In this document: in pieces, positions 12,385 through 25,647 of the stretch | Layout: every line of letters starts with the position of its first letter | How positions within the stretch are numbered: the stretch's first letter is position 1 | NCBI RefSeq assembly: GCF_030704535.1 | Contig: NC_081822.1 | Span: forward strand, 5,891,501-5,955,500 | Direction of reading: 5' to 3' | DNA length: 64,000 nucleotides | Source: Vitis vinifera | Lineage: Eukaryota > Streptophyta > Magnoliopsida > Vitales > Vitaceae | The notes under the pieces: generated by a model | What the model saw: only the letters and a program-made list of their open reading frames with translations | Told to the model about the DNA's origin: nothing | Databases searched by the model: none | Position numbers and translations under genes: made by a program

Positions 12385-13192
12385 TTAACCTGAGGATAAC
12401 AACAACAGCCCACCGTGCACCAAACTAGTAATTATAATTATAGAGAATATCATCATCATCCACCAGTTCAAAATCCCAAAACCCATCTCATCTCAGCAAG
12501 CTCAACAGCTCACCCATCCCCCCCTCAACCAGTCCTTCTCCATAGTTTTGAAGACATGATTTTTTTCTTAATGCAAGGAATTTCTAATACAAAATAAAAA
12601 TAAGGGAATAAATCTAGAAAGCTAAAATCAAGCACCAAGATGATGAAACCCAACTCTTTTATTGTACAAATAACAATAGCAGTGCATTTTAGAATTGCAC
12701 AAACTTCATAAAAACAACCTCCAATACCCAAAACTGACTAGAATTAACCCATGTGAGAGGGAAAATTTAAGAAGCAAGCCGTCGCAATATGATCTATAAA
12801 AGAGAGAGTGGTAGATATTGGTCCCTGAACACTTGGAAAAAGAGTGAAGGATTTGCCCAATATTCAGAGAAGATGGATACCTTTAAAAAACAGAAGATAT
12901 TGGTTTTATGCACAGTTAGTTTGCCGAGAAAACTAGGGAAACAAAAAAACAAAAAGCAAATTCTGATTCTTTCAGAGTTTGTGTACTTTCACCCAAAATT
13001 TTGGCAGCAACTTGCAACGCAGGAACGAAGGAAAATAAAATAAATAAATAAATAAGAGATGATAAATAAAATTCAGCTCTGCGTCTTCGGTTGTTTCAAT
13101 TTGATTCAATAGTAACCCACTACCTTTTTTTCCCACGTTTTCTGAGCAACCAAACAGAGGGTGAATTTTATAATTCAAATAAGAAACTTACC
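12385..13192 (-). other. SIC: SICKLE 5' leader with an 802-bp intron
   Basis: On the minus strand a strong donor (TCTCTG|GTAAGT, exon end at 13192) and an acceptor (TTATCCTCAG at 12395-12390, six bases before the ATG) define an intron at 12390-13191. The upstream non-coding exon, roughly 13192-13290, includes the typical plant-leader string AAACCCTAAT. This is inferred from splice signals only; no transcript was available. No other gene is seen here. Confidence 0.6.
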
Positions 13193-13485
13193 AGAGATTA
13201 TAATGAAGATCGAGAATTTTCGGGCTCCTGAAAAAATTAGGGTTTGTGTAAGGAGGGAGAGCGAGAGGCGACCAACCTTCGTTGAACTGATGGGATATTA
13301 TTTGTCCTTTTTCAAAAAAGCAATAATATTTTTGAAAATCTAAAATCCTGACCTAAAGCTGCTAGCATTTCTTGCTTTACAACCCTTACCTCTTTTTAAA
13401 ATAAATAAATAAATAACTGATTGGGTTTTTTTTTTAAATTTAAAAATTATATATTTCTATATAAAAATATAAACTTTTATATACA

Positions 13486-13489
<4 letters not shown>

Positions 13490-13570
<81 letters not shown>
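13490..13570. repeat. (TA)n(GA)n compound microsatellite
   Basis: About 30 perfect TA dinucleotides run directly into nine GA dinucleotides. The tract lies about 200 bp upstream of the likely SICKLE leader. It should be highly variable in length between individuals. Confidence 0.95.
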
Positions 13571-16183
13571 TTTAATCGTGCTGATAAAAAAATTTAGGTA
13601 TAAAATCATAATTATTACTTTTTTTTTTTTAATATAAATCCAATATTCTTATCTTGTATAAAATTTATTGGCGGTTTTTATTTTAAAACAAAATATATAT
13701 ATATAATTTTTTTTTTATTTTGAAAATAAAAAAAGAAATAATCACATCTAAATAAACAATAAATATATAAGATTAATTTTCTACTATTCTCTCCACATCT
13801 CCTTACCTTCTTATTTCTTCTTTTTTTTTTCCCCTTTTTTTTCTTAATATTAAAAATGTGTTTTGATAACTTGAGCATATGAAAATGAGTTTTGATAGCT
13901 TGATAAATTGAGCATACAAAAGTGAGTTTAAAATATTAATTTCAATCAAATTAGAGACTAATAGTCCAATTGAAAGTGAATCTAAGAAGTCCTTTTAATT
14001 TAAAAAATGTTTAGTACATTTAGCAAGGATTATGAAACCCTTTCAGCTTACAAAGTTTTTTTTTTTTTTTAAATATATTAGATAATTGAGTTTAATATAG
14101 ATTACCCCTCCACCTATTGCTTGTTTTACTCATTGCATGCTCCTATGTTTAAAATCCAACAATTTGTCCTCTAAACTTCTTAAAAACCTAAAATACCGAT
14201 CTACCTTCACTTTGTTAAATCGTGTGCTTAGCATAACATTTTCGTTCAATCAAACTAATACCGTATAACAAAAATGGTACAATGGTCTTTAAAAACCTTT
14301 AATGGCGAATTATTGGATTTTAAACTCGATGTATAATGTGTAAAATACATAAGGGGTAAAGTATATTAAACTCTAGATAAAATTTAGAAAAAGACTTTCT
14401 AAAGTTTTGAAATATCACTTATTATGTTAAAAAATTACTTATATAAAACAATTTCACCAAACATTTCAAGTAAAAATACTACTTATAAGTTATAACCATT
14501 TACAGGCGGTAATTTCTTAAAATAAAAATCATATTTAGATTATTACATTTCAAAATATCCTCATGTCCAGCAATTACATCTCAATTTCAATTGAGAATAA
14601 AATGATTATTGAAAACTTGTTACATCTAATAGCAGTAATTTATTAAAATAAAACTGCATTCATCAAATTTAATATTATAATATTTCAAAGCATAATTTGA
14701 TTTATAATATTTCAAAACAAATCACATCAATTACTTTAGCTTATTTGGTAACTATTTTCGAATTATTTTTTTTGATAATATATTTTTTTAAGTTAATTTT
14801 TAATGTTTTATAAAACAAAAATCTGTTGAAAATGTAAAATATTTTAAACATATTTTTAATATTTTTAAAGATAAATTTTATGCATACTATTTTATTTTTA
14901 ATCATTCTACATGATTATATAATTATTAAAAACAAATTTTAAAAATAAGTGGAAAAAATATTATCTGAAAACATCATATTTTTTATTTTTAAAAACAGAA
15001 AATAGAAAGCAGTTTTCTGATTGCATAATATCTTTATGCTTTTTGTTTTAAATAATATAAAACTATTATTGATAATAGTCGCCAAACGGTGTTTTAAAAA
15101 CTATTTTATAATTGTTTTAAAAAACAGTTGTATGTTATTTATAACAAAATAATAGGAAAATATGTTTGACAATTAAATACCAAATTTTGTTTTAAAAAAT
15201 AGAAAACAAGATATTTTAAAATAACATTTTTTATTTTTTTTACTTGTTTTTTGAGAATTATCTCAAAAAATAATTATACAAATATGTAAAAATAATTAAA
15301 AATAAAACGCTATATATAAAATTTGTTTTTAAAATATATTAAAATCAAGTTAAAAACATTTAAGGTTTCAATAAACTTTTGTTCTGACACTGTTTACAAA
15401 AATCATTTTTCATAATTATTTTCAAAAATAGTTATCAAATAAGATTTTTATCATTTATTTATTTTTATACAAATTTTATTTAAGGTAACATTTGGTTCCT
15501 GAAAAATAATAAAGAAAAAAGAAAGTTACAGAATGATTTTATCATATTTGATTTTATTATGAAAAATATGAAAAGAAAGTCAAATATAATAAAAATTATT
15601 AGAAAAATTATATATTTTTAAAATTTGTAATATTTATAAAGTAGAGTTAAATAAGTAAAGAAAAGTTTGAACCTAAAAAAAAAACCTTATTAACTTTATT
15701 TATTTTTAATTTATTTTTATTTCATTTTACTTATTCGTTTTCTATATTTTATTTTATTTATTTTTTATTTTCTAAAGAATTGAGAAAATTACCATTTTAC
15801 TAACACTGGGCTGGAGGCTTGCATCCAGGAACAGAGTTTCATTGAGCCATAAAAACCCCTGGGTTTCGAGGTACATGGCCCAGTAAAAGATGGGAGCGTG
15901 CGGCTGTGATTCCCCACCTCCATTGTGGCCGGTGGTGGTGAGATCTTCCATCAAAATACAGCCAAAACAATTCCCCACTACTACTTCCACTGCTGGACTC
16001 TTTCGCTTCTGAGCTTCCAGATTACTGTTTCCATTCATATAAAAAATCTCTCGTCTTTTGGTTTATTGAAACGCTTCTTCTCAATCCACAGCGTATTGAG
16101 CGGAGTGGCGATTTCCCACCGATTCATTTTCTCTCGCCATTTCTCTGCAACCAAACAGCGTCCTTTCAGTACAACCGCCAAAA
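13571..16183. other. Divergent intergenic region between SICKLE and HYL1, including the HYL1 leader
   Basis: The stretch is AT-rich and non-coding to about 15775, including one copy of a dispersed AT-rich repeat (separate entry). From about 15780 base composition becomes balanced. The part from roughly 15950 is probably the HYL1 promoter-proximal region and 5' UTR, with pyrimidine-rich blocks. Small open frames here on either strand show no recognisable domains. Confidence 0.55.
15045..15450. repeat. AT-rich MITE-like dispersed repeat, copy 1
   Basis: It shares ordered modules with the copies at 55.6, 56.4 and 57.8 kb: a run close to AATTATACAAATATGTAAA, then AAAATAAAACnnnATATAAAATTT, then TTTTTAAAATATATTAAAA, ending in a 'caaat...tttt-g-tct' block with runs of TTTTAAAAA. 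Its borders are approximate. It has no coding capacity. Confidence 0.45.
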
Positions 16184-19100
16184 ATGTCCAGCAATGATGG
16201 TTTCGCAGGTTTCGCTTTTCTCTTTTCTTTTTTTCTTTTTCACCTGTACCTTGTAATGTGATTTTTTTATTATTATTTTTGTTAATGGCATTCAGAACGG
16301 CCTGTTCATCCCCTAATTTTATTGTGTTTTTTGCATTCGTTGTTTTCAAGCATCGGGATTGGATTGTTTGGTGGAATGGAAAGAGCTCGGTTTGGTTGGA
16401 GAGGAAATGTGAGAAAAGAGAAGGGAATTTTGAAAGTTGGATTTATTTTTCTCTATCTGAGTACTAGTAGAGCGAAATTTCTACTCAGTTGAGCCCAATT
16501 CAGCCTTTTGGCTTAGTTTGAAATGTGTTTTTTTTTTCTAATAAAATTAATTTCTTCATATTGAACGGGGTTCAGAATCTCATTTTCCTTTGTCTCCATT
16601 GCCCTCTAACCAATCGAAGGATTCATTTCTTTTTATGCTCTGCCTTAGTTTTCTCCCTGTGCATGCCTATTTCGTAATGATCTATTTGTCTATCTCTTCT
16701 TTCATAACATTTCTATGCCTCTGAACCGAACTGATCGATTCCGTAGAATTCTTGAATACCTTTCATAATTGGATTAACCACTTCCTATTTCCTTCTATCA
16801 AAGAAAAGCCATTTATTTTTCCTATCTAAGAAAAAGAAACTAAAATAGAAAGGAAAGTTGTTCTCAAACTTTTGTACAGGGTTTTTATACGGAATTTTCC
16901 ACCAATACCTTAATAACCCTAAATCTGCCACAATTTTTGATGCATGATCACTATTATTGACAATGGGAAATCCATCCTAACAGTAAAGCATCTATCTCAA
17001 CTGTCAACAAAGAAAACACTGGTTGACCTAAATAGGGGAAGGCTCAAACAGGGACTTCTGGTTTATTGCCAAAGGGTGCTGCCTCTAAGCTCAACGTGGA
17101 GGGGATGAGTAATTGTTACATTTGTTTTCTTAGCTAGTTAACTTCAATCCATTGCATCTCAAGGAATTGTGGTTTGCTCACCGGGTGGAAGTTTCAGTGT
17201 TTCACAAAACACCTGCATAGGATACATGTAGAAATTACCTGTTTCCAACAAGTTAGGGTGGCTTGTATTTGTTCCTTCTAGTTAAGTGCTTTTCACATGT
17301 ATTCTATTTTGGTTGTCTATACTCAGATTTGTAAATTAGTCAGTATGTTGATTGGGTTCTCTCGAAATGCATGAGTAAATTTTACACGATCTATATCCAC
17401 ATGTTAAGGGTGTTCCAAATTTGAATCGCCTCATTTTATTTTCTATAGTATTTTGTGCAACTCTGCAAAGGTAACAGAGGGGGTCATTACTTGAAGATGG
17501 TAGCTATTATCACAAGTGATAGTGAAAACTCGAGATGATGGCACTTAAGAAATTTTAAAGTTGATCCTAATCCACTGCATCTAGTGATGGAATCAGCTCA
17601 TCATTAATGGCTCTGTTATAATTGATGATTTTGTAGTTTTCGATACTATGCTAATCACAATGAGTCATTGAGTACCCTTGTGACAACTAGATAGTGTTGT
17701 GGTTCCTTTCCTTTGGCACCACAACTCTTGATATTTAGACATTATTCAGATCATTTCGGTTGATGAATCTAGTCCCTAAAGAATTTTGGGTAATGTTCAA
17801 AATCTGCAGCAATGAAGGGAGAAGTAGCAACATTCATTACCTGTAGAAAATTTGTTGCCTCAATATGCAATGAAGCTTCTGAAAACTCCAACCACTAATT
17901 TAAATTAGATGATCTACAGGAAATGATAAGTTTCAATGTTATGCAATTATAGATCTACAGGAAATTAGGAGTTAAACTCATTAAATCCCTTATTTGTATG
18001 GATTAACTGAGATATTTACTAAATTTTTTATTGAAGTTGAGATTATTTTTTGATGATTCATTTACTCATATTTATTTACATTATCTCATATGTATTTACA
18101 TATGTCAGGTGTTTCAAATTGCTATGTATTCAAAAGCCGATTACAAGAGTATGCACAAAAAGTGGGACTTCCGACGCCTTTATACGATACCATCAAGGAA
18201 GGTCCTCCCCATGTGCCTTCCTTTAAGTCCACAGTGATAGTGAATGATGTCAGGTATGATTCTCTACCTGGATTTTCCAATCGCAAGGCAGCAGAGCAGT
18301 CAGCTGCTGAAGTTGCTCTTGTGGAATTAGCTAAATCTGGGAACATGAAGGAATGCATTTCTCAACCTGTGGTGAGTTCATTTTGTCTTTTAGAGAATGT
18401 TGTTGAACTTTCATTTATTGTTAGTCTTTTAAAGATCTGTGGTTGAACTTTCTTTTGTGGTTAGTTTTGACACCTTTCACTTCCATTTGATGTTGTTGTT
18501 ATTTGTTTATCATAGTACTGTAGTTTTTACATATTCAATTTCTTTTCAGATATTATTATATTAGAAGCTCAACTTTTCTTTTCTCCCACCCACCAGCCAG
18601 CCCAGGCCTACCTCCACCCCCAATTATCTCTCTGTGAACACATTATTATTATCATTTTTATAAGGTCTTGTCTCCCATGAATATTAGATATCTATTCTAT
18701 CAAAAAAAATAATAATAATTATTAGATGTCTGCTTATGTGAGAACACGAGCCTTTTTTTTTTTTTTTAAAGTCAAGGCAATCCCACTCACATGTATGAAG
18801 AAGATATAGAAAAGAGGAAGTTGAAAGCAAACACAAATGACACAAGCTGTGAACTAGATCACATGATCTCGGTTATCACTTGTGATTCCTCTTCTAACTT
18901 TCAGTCCACTTAAAAACAAACAACCTTTTTTTTTTTCCCCTTTTCTCCTTTGTGTTTATCCATACCCCTTATCAAGATACTAGCATACCTCCCTTTCCAT
19001 CACCTAATGTTGTTGAAGTGTGTGAGCTTCCATAATGATTCCTTTTGGATCCAGGAAAGGTTTATTGGAAGAAGTGTTGTTTAGCAATCATCACCTCACA

Positions 19101-22100
19101 TGAACTCCTCTAACACAACACATGTGGTTCTTAATGTTTCTAGAAAGAATTCAAATGGATTTTGAGATCTGATTCTTCTTTTTCATGACTTTTGAGGGCG
19201 ATAAAACAACATTAATGGTGATTTGTAGAAAACTGTGTGAACATGTTTTGAACACACGACACACCACAGTTGATCAGAGGTTTTTTTATCAAGTAGTAAT
19301 AGTAGTTGGACATGTGATGCACCTCAATTAGGGTTGCAATTTAGGCAGCTTAAAAGGCTAACCTCATGTCAAACCCACGATCAACATGTCCAACCAATGC
19401 CAACCCACACTAGGTGTGTGGGCAACACGATTTTCCATGGGTTCTCTGCGGGTTATTAAATAAAATAATTGTTTTAAAGTCAAATCTATTCAAATCATAT
19501 TACAAAATAAAAGGCTAAAAGTTAAATGTCGCAAAATCTTAAAATATGTCCGTTTGTTATTGATTTTACATAAAGACAACCCAAAAACTCAAATTTCAAC
19601 ATTCCAAAATACTTTAACAATTAAACAAAAAAGATAAACCCATTACTTTGATAAAATTAAAAATGATAAACCCTAGCCAAGATAATAAAAAAGTAAGAAA
19701 TGTTAAGGTTTATTCCTTGTCCTTTTTATATTTTTCATATTTTAAATAAAATTACTGAAATATAATTTAAAAATAATAAATAAATAATAATGTGTAGGTT
19801 TGGGTTTTGGCGGATTGCCCAAACCTTCAACCCATGCCAAACCTAATATTTTCAGGGCAATATTTTTCTAGCCCAAGCCCATTGTTATCAAAGGCGATGA
19901 TTGCCTGGGTCGCCTAGGCCATCGGGCTAGGCAGGGTAGATAAAAGTCGCCTTTTGAAGACCTAGGCAAGGCGACTTTAAAGAGGCAATGCCTAGGCAAT
20001 CACCTTGGGATAAGACACAAGGCATAGAGGCGGTCTCCTTTGACCATGAATTAAGATTAAACATACTTAGATTATAATTTCATTCAATCTAACATTGGAT
20101 TAAACAAAGTCTAAGATAAAATATTATATTATCAATCATAGAGATAATAAGATGGAGGTTTATCGATCTAGTCTTGATGGGAGTAATGACAATTTTAATT
20201 TCAATAATGACTATGATGGTGATGCCTAAAGCTTCTCTAGAATGTTCAATCTCTTATTTTGTTTTTTATTTTATTTTTTAGATGTTTGAAAACACTTTCA
20301 ATAATTATTACTATTTTGTTAATTTTATAAGACATTGTGAGCGATGAAAAATTAATAGTGTTGATTGTTGAAGACAATACTTATATTGGTTGAATATCGA
20401 ATAGGTAAATATATGTATATTTTTTATCGCCTTACTATAGTTAGGCTATCGCCTTGTTTTTCACCTTTCGCCTTAGGCTAAAAGGAGTCTTATTGCCTTG
20501 ATATCGCCTTTTGCTTTTGACAACACTACCCAAGCTTGACCTAAACCCATTCAAATCTTGCCCACACCAACCCAAACCATGGGTTGGGTGGGTTGAACCT
20601 ATCCAAGTTGCTGCCCTAATGACAATGTTTCCCATTATATTGGATACTATATTGCTTATTCAAGAGCAATTTTTCATATCAAAAGAGTGATTAAGCATCT
20701 TGGCTTGATGAGTGCTGTTTGAAGGTTGTTACATTCCCGGTTGAAATTGGCTGTGATTACACCTTGAACATGGAATCTCTCATATCCCAATCCCAACCCC
20801 TTGTTTGAAGCTTGTTGCATTCCAGGTTAAAATTTACCCTTATTGCACTTTGAACTTGGAATCTCCCATATCACTATCCTACCCCTTTCGCTTGAGCCAG
20901 TTACTAGTTTATCACCACTATTTTGTCTTCTTAAAAGTTGTTCTCTTGCTTCTAATTATTCTTATGTTATCCTATATTTACTATTCTGATAATTAATCTT
21001 TTTGATTTCATTTTGATTCAACTCATCCATTATTTGTTTTTTATTCTATAAAATGGAGCTTGTGGCTATATCTTCTAGAAAACATTGTCCCTGTTCCTGT
21101 ATTGGTGTATTTTGTCTATTTTCTAGGAATATAATCTAGCATCATGCATGGTGTTTGTCTTCTCATGCTGAGGTAAATGTCTTTGCTTATTGATTTCTAT
21201 GGTCCATTCATGTGTGGTTGTGGACGCTTCTGGTTGTAACATGAACACATGTTTTTAGGTAGTTTGTAATTGTTTATTGATAGTCCCTTTACAAAGGGCC
21301 AGAGGCCTTCAATTTGTATAAATAGGGTTTTTGCAGTTGTTTAGGAGACAATACATGTTTTTTTGCATCTTGTTAAAAGGAAAAATCCCCCATTTTTACA
21401 AACCCTTATTAGACAGTCAACAAAAATGAGTGAAAGCATAAACATTAGGTAGATTGTCAATTCATATGATTTACCTTACCCTAGGTAAACTTAATACTAT
21501 TCCCTCTTTTCACTAAACCGGCACTTACAGTTTTCATGAACATCAGATCTGGATCATCAAGAGACTACTTCCCACTCTTTTGTTCTTTCTCCTTACTTTC
21601 AGTAAACAAAATCAGGATTTTGGAGTTACTTGACACTTCAGAATAATTTGGAATTTGGAAATAAACTTGGAAAATGTTGCGAATAGTTCAGGAAGTTGGG
21701 GTGGTGATGATTTGCTTGGGTTGGGATGGGGAGTAGGCTTTGGTTTGGTTTGATTGTGGAGGTGCTATTCAGGGATGGTGTTTGTTTTGTTTGGTATTGT
21801 TGAATAGTATTCTGTGAAAGAAAATGTAGCATGTTGCATTTGGGTCGAGATATAAGTGAATGACTTTTTACTTGGTTGATTTGGTTCTACATTGGCAAAA
21901 TTTTTTGTTTATGTATAAAATGTTTATGCTTTTAAGAAGGTTTTAAAATTCAAAGCAATTGCTCCAATGTTTGCTATCATTCTATTATTCCTTTATACTT
22001 TATTCCTTCAGAAGTTCCTATTGGGCACTGATCATCCCATCCTATATGATTAAATTCCTCTATACAACTCTACCCATTGTGCTTTTATTTTTATTTTTAT

Positions 22101-24068
22101 TCCAATTCACTTCTATTCTAAAGGCAGAAAAATAGTTTGTGAAACATTCAGAGTATTTACAAAAAACTTTTGCCGCATTCAGCATGTGAAATGAGGTTGA
22201 TAAGTAGATTAAAGAAGGCAAAGTTGATATGAGGGCCTTAATCCTCAAACAAGAGGTGTTCTTTCATATGCAAGTTCCTTCTCAAATTCTATCAGATATG
22301 GGGAGGAAAAAATTAACAATACAGAAGGATTGGCCAATTGGTTTTTCATTTTTATTTTAGTTGCCTAGAAATTCTTAGTACGGTGCTTGTTTATTGTACA
22401 ATGCCTCTAGTTCAACTCTTACGAGTGCCAAGAGGCCTTCTTGCTTTTGCATGGAACAGCCTCTACCCCCACCTAAACACATTCACACATCTGCAGAATA
22501 TAGTTGAGAGATACCTTTTATGCTGCTGTGCTGTGTTGTTCAATTCTTTTGCAGCTTTCTTTTGTTTTTCCACATTCTTGTTTTCTTCCTTATGTTTTCC
22601 TCCTTTCCTCTGATGTTTTTTTCTTCTAGCAGTTCCATAGATGATATACATGTGTAAGGTGGTGTGCAAATATGTGTTATACATGTGTGGATCTTCATTT
22701 GGAACTGACTTTGGAAACATAGACTCGGAAATTTTATCATACACCTGAATACAGATATATACTATAGAAAATGAAATGGCATGACTCATATGGTGGAAAA
22801 TGCATTTTTTTTTCCTAGATCATTTTCCTGAAAGTTATCTTGATATTCATGACTGATATAATTCATATATTGCATTACTAGCTAGACGGTATGTGATCGC
22901 TTCCATCATCACCAGCTTACAGGTCTATCCAACAGAATTGCACTCCTTTTAGTGGAGTCCTTTTTTTATTTAGATACGGTCTCTTTTTATGAATCTGATG
23001 TTTTTCCAATTGCAATCATACCCACTAGTATTGCTTGTTGCTTAGTGAAAATATTCTTAGTTATTGTTATTGTATATTTTTCGTTTCTTATTTGTAGCCA
23101 CATGCAGTTTTCAGTTGATTTATATCTGACTTCTTTTTTGGCGTGTGTTTCAGCATGAAACAGGCTTATGCAAAAACCTGCTCCAAGAATATGCACAGAA
23201 GATGAACTATGCAATTCCAATGTATGTATGCCAGAAAGATGAGTCACCGGGTAGAGCAGCCTCTTTTTCTTGTACAGTTGAGATTGGGGGGATTCGTTAT
23301 ATTGGAGCTGCAGCAAGAACAAAGAAAGAAGCAGAGATCAAAGCTGCTAGAACTGCTCTCTTAGCAATCCGGGCAAATACAGATGGAGTTGGTGAGAAAT
23401 CAATTGGCAACACTCAGTTGACAGTAATACCAGGCAAAAAGAAGGGACCAGAGTCGGGTAATCCTGATGAGCCTGCAAAAGCTCTCAAACCAAAGAAAGC
23501 TCGTTTCAAAACCAAGGGGCTTAGGAAGAAATTCCCTGGAAACAAGGTAGGCAATGATCAAGTTGAAGATACAAGGGGTATGGAGGTTGATATAGATAAT
23601 CAGGTGGGATCAGAACTGCTTCAGACCGATGCATCTATGGTCCAAGTAGCTGAATCTGGACTGTTGTCCATGGAATCAAAGGAGAATTTTGAAGAGGAGA
23701 AATCAATTGTAAACCAAAATGGGGGGGACAAAACTGTTGCTGAAGGTGACCCGATTCCTGATATCATTGGTAATTGTCAAAATGGGCAAGCAACAGCTTC
23801 AGACATAAAAAAAACCGACCATAAAGCACCTCCTGAGCTGGGAATCTCTTCCATGTCCCCTGCAGAAGTTTTAGTCAGTGTGGCCATGGAGGTGAACAAC
23901 GTTTCTGAAGCTGGACTGGTGGATTCAGCAATAATGAACAGTTCCAACGAGGATCAGACAGAGGCTGCAAGTGCCGCAAAGGATTTCAAGCAAATGGGTG
24001 CAAATGAAGACGATTTCAAGAGCAACGGAGCAAGCGCCCTGGGCATTGTGGCCTCAAATCTAGGGTGA
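16184..24068 (+). CDS. HYL1: HYL1/DRB1, double-stranded RNA-binding partner of DCL1
   Basis: Three exons (16184-16208, 18109-18371, 23154-24068) join to 400 codons. The first encodes only eight residues plus one base (MSSNDGFA-G). Two dsRNA-binding domains follow: dsRBD1 at about residues 15-84 (CYVFKSRLQEYAQK, then NRKAAEQSAAEVAL) and dsRBD2 at about 101-170 (CKNLLQEYAQKMNYAIP, then RTKKEAEIKAARTALLAI). A basic stretch near 208-230 (KPKKARFKTKGLRKKF) is a likely nuclear localisation signal. The remaining tail is acidic and Ser/Ala-rich. The GVSNCYVFKSRLQEYAQK start and the HETGLCKNLL junction mark this as HYL1 rather than DRB2 to DRB5. HYL1 binds pri-miRNA with DCL1 and SERRATE in nuclear dicing bodies and sets cleavage accuracy. 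The Arabidopsis C-terminal 28-residue repeats are absent here. Intron 2 (4.8 kb) contains transposon-derived DNA. Confidence 0.94.
19327..20620. mobile_element. Outer inverted-repeat element in HYL1 intron 2
   Basis: The left end reads ATTAGGGTTGCAA and the reverse complement of the right end reads ATTAGGGCAGCAA, giving 11 matches in 13. Just inside are further complementary blocks rich in CCAACCCA / TGGGTTGG. I could not find a convincing target-site duplication, so the borders are tentative. No transposase-like frame is visible. A second element sits inside it (separate entry). Confidence 0.45.
19881..20527. mobile_element. Inner inverted-repeat element nested in the outer one
   Basis: The left end is ATTGTTATCAAAGGCGAT. 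The right end, read in reverse complement, is AGTGTTGTCAAAAGCAAAAG followed by GCGAT. Both ends then carry several GGCGA/CCTAGGC motifs. Flanks GCCCAAGCCC (19871-19880) and ACCCAAGCTT (20528-20537) agree at 7 of 10 bases and look like a decayed target duplication. The size (647 bp) and lack of an open frame suggest a non-autonomous element. Confidence 0.5.
20716..20887. repeat. Two diverged 86-bp tandem copies in HYL1 intron 2
   Basis: The unit beginning TGTTTGAAGGTTGTTACATT recurs 86 bp later as TGTTTGAAGCTTGTTGCATT. The copies stay aligned through TTGAAC-TGGAATCTC and ATATC...ACCCC. Divergence is moderate. Confidence 0.75.
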
Positions 24069-25647
24069 ATCAGGGGGGATTTTGATAGATTTTATTTGTT
24101 CTACAGTTTAGGAAAATTACATAAAAAAAGGGGAGATGTTCTCTTAGAAGTATTGGGTCAGGAACATCTTAAAATTTTCAAAATTAATTTGGAGGGCGTG
24201 GGTGTAGGCCACTCATTCTGAGCCTACACCTGATACAGGGTGCCCTTTTTGTTTGCTAGGCAGGGCTTATGCTTGGATAATATATACACAGATATTAGCA
24301 TAATTGGAGCAGGGGGATCATATAACAGGTTCTTTTGATGTGGAGTTTGAGAGGCTTGCGTTTGAACTCGTGATTTTCAAATATGAAGAGACACTTTGAG
24401 TTTATTTCTATTTGAGCTCTCGCCTTCTTACCTCTAGTTTTTCTATACTGACGCCCAAATATGATGTGTTTGTCACAAGTTCCTTTTTTGTATATTCAAT
24501 CATGAATACTTCTTCAAATAAGAACAAAATTAAATTATATTAGTGCCATGTTCAAGAGAAAGTAAGGTTTCAAAATATTATAGATGGTAGAAATCAAGTG
24601 AAATAATAAAATTGATAAAAATAATATCATAATGTATAATTATAAAATAAAATGAAATTTTTGAATAAGAGCTTGTGTAGCAATGTTTTTAAAAAGAGTT
24701 TCTATCCCTAAAAACATTTTGACAATATTTTAAAAATTTAGAAAAACACTTGAACCATTTTTGAGGGAAGTATTTGGGAGGTGTTTTTTTTAAAAAATAC
24801 TTTATAAATTTTCAAATATTCCCAAAATACTCAAAATGTTTCCTGCTATTCTTCTTTCGTTTCTTGCTACCCTTCTTTCCCTTTCATTCTTTTCAATTTT
24901 TTATGAAAATTAATCACCGGAGAACTAATATTCATAAAATAATTTTGAGATTTTATACAATTCCATCCAAATTACTGCAAGCTTGTCATGTAATAAGCTT
25001 AATGACATCAATTTCTATTTTTTTTTTAATGTAATTTACAATGTTCTTATTTTCATAATTATAAAAATATTTTTTTGAGTTTATTTTAATAATATAAATA
25101 TTTATATATATTTTTTTAATGCAAATTTTTAGTTTATTATAATATTTTCTTTTTTGTAATGAACATCTTTTTTTAGTAATTTATTAATATTAAAAATATT
25201 TTTGTATTTATACCACGTATTATTAAAAATGCTATTAGAATAACTTTTTCAGATTTTCATAAAACCACTTTTCATAGAAGTGTCGTAAAAGAAAACATAG
25301 AAGTCCTAATAAAATTAGTTCTTAAACAAAATGGTTTTGAATCTTAAACTTACGTATTTTTAAATTAGGAGGCTTAAGAATGGGATCTAAAAAATCTTTG
25401 ATAGGTTTAGATGTAATAGGCTGACAGATGGATGCCACACTTTTTTGAGTTTTTCACTTTCACTGCTTTACCACGTAGCCACCCATGCGTTCCAGCGGAG
25501 GGAAGGCCAAAACGGTGCGTTTCGGGGGCGATACTATGGTTCGAAATTACAAATATAAAGAGAGGCGTCGTGCGGTCTAAGGCGTTGGTTTAGTTGGTGA
25601 GTTTGTTCCTTGTCGCACAGTCACACTTGGTTTCTCTCTCGAGGAAA
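24069..25647. other. HYL1 3' region, AT-rich spacer and RGTA1 promoter
   Basis: The first 250-400 bp is likely the HYL1 3' UTR. From about 24,500 to 25,400 the DNA is very AT-rich without credible genes. The last 200 bp is more balanced and is probably the promoter and leader of the next gene. The open frame at 24774-25034 is Phe-rich translation of poly-T and is not called. Confidence 0.55.
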
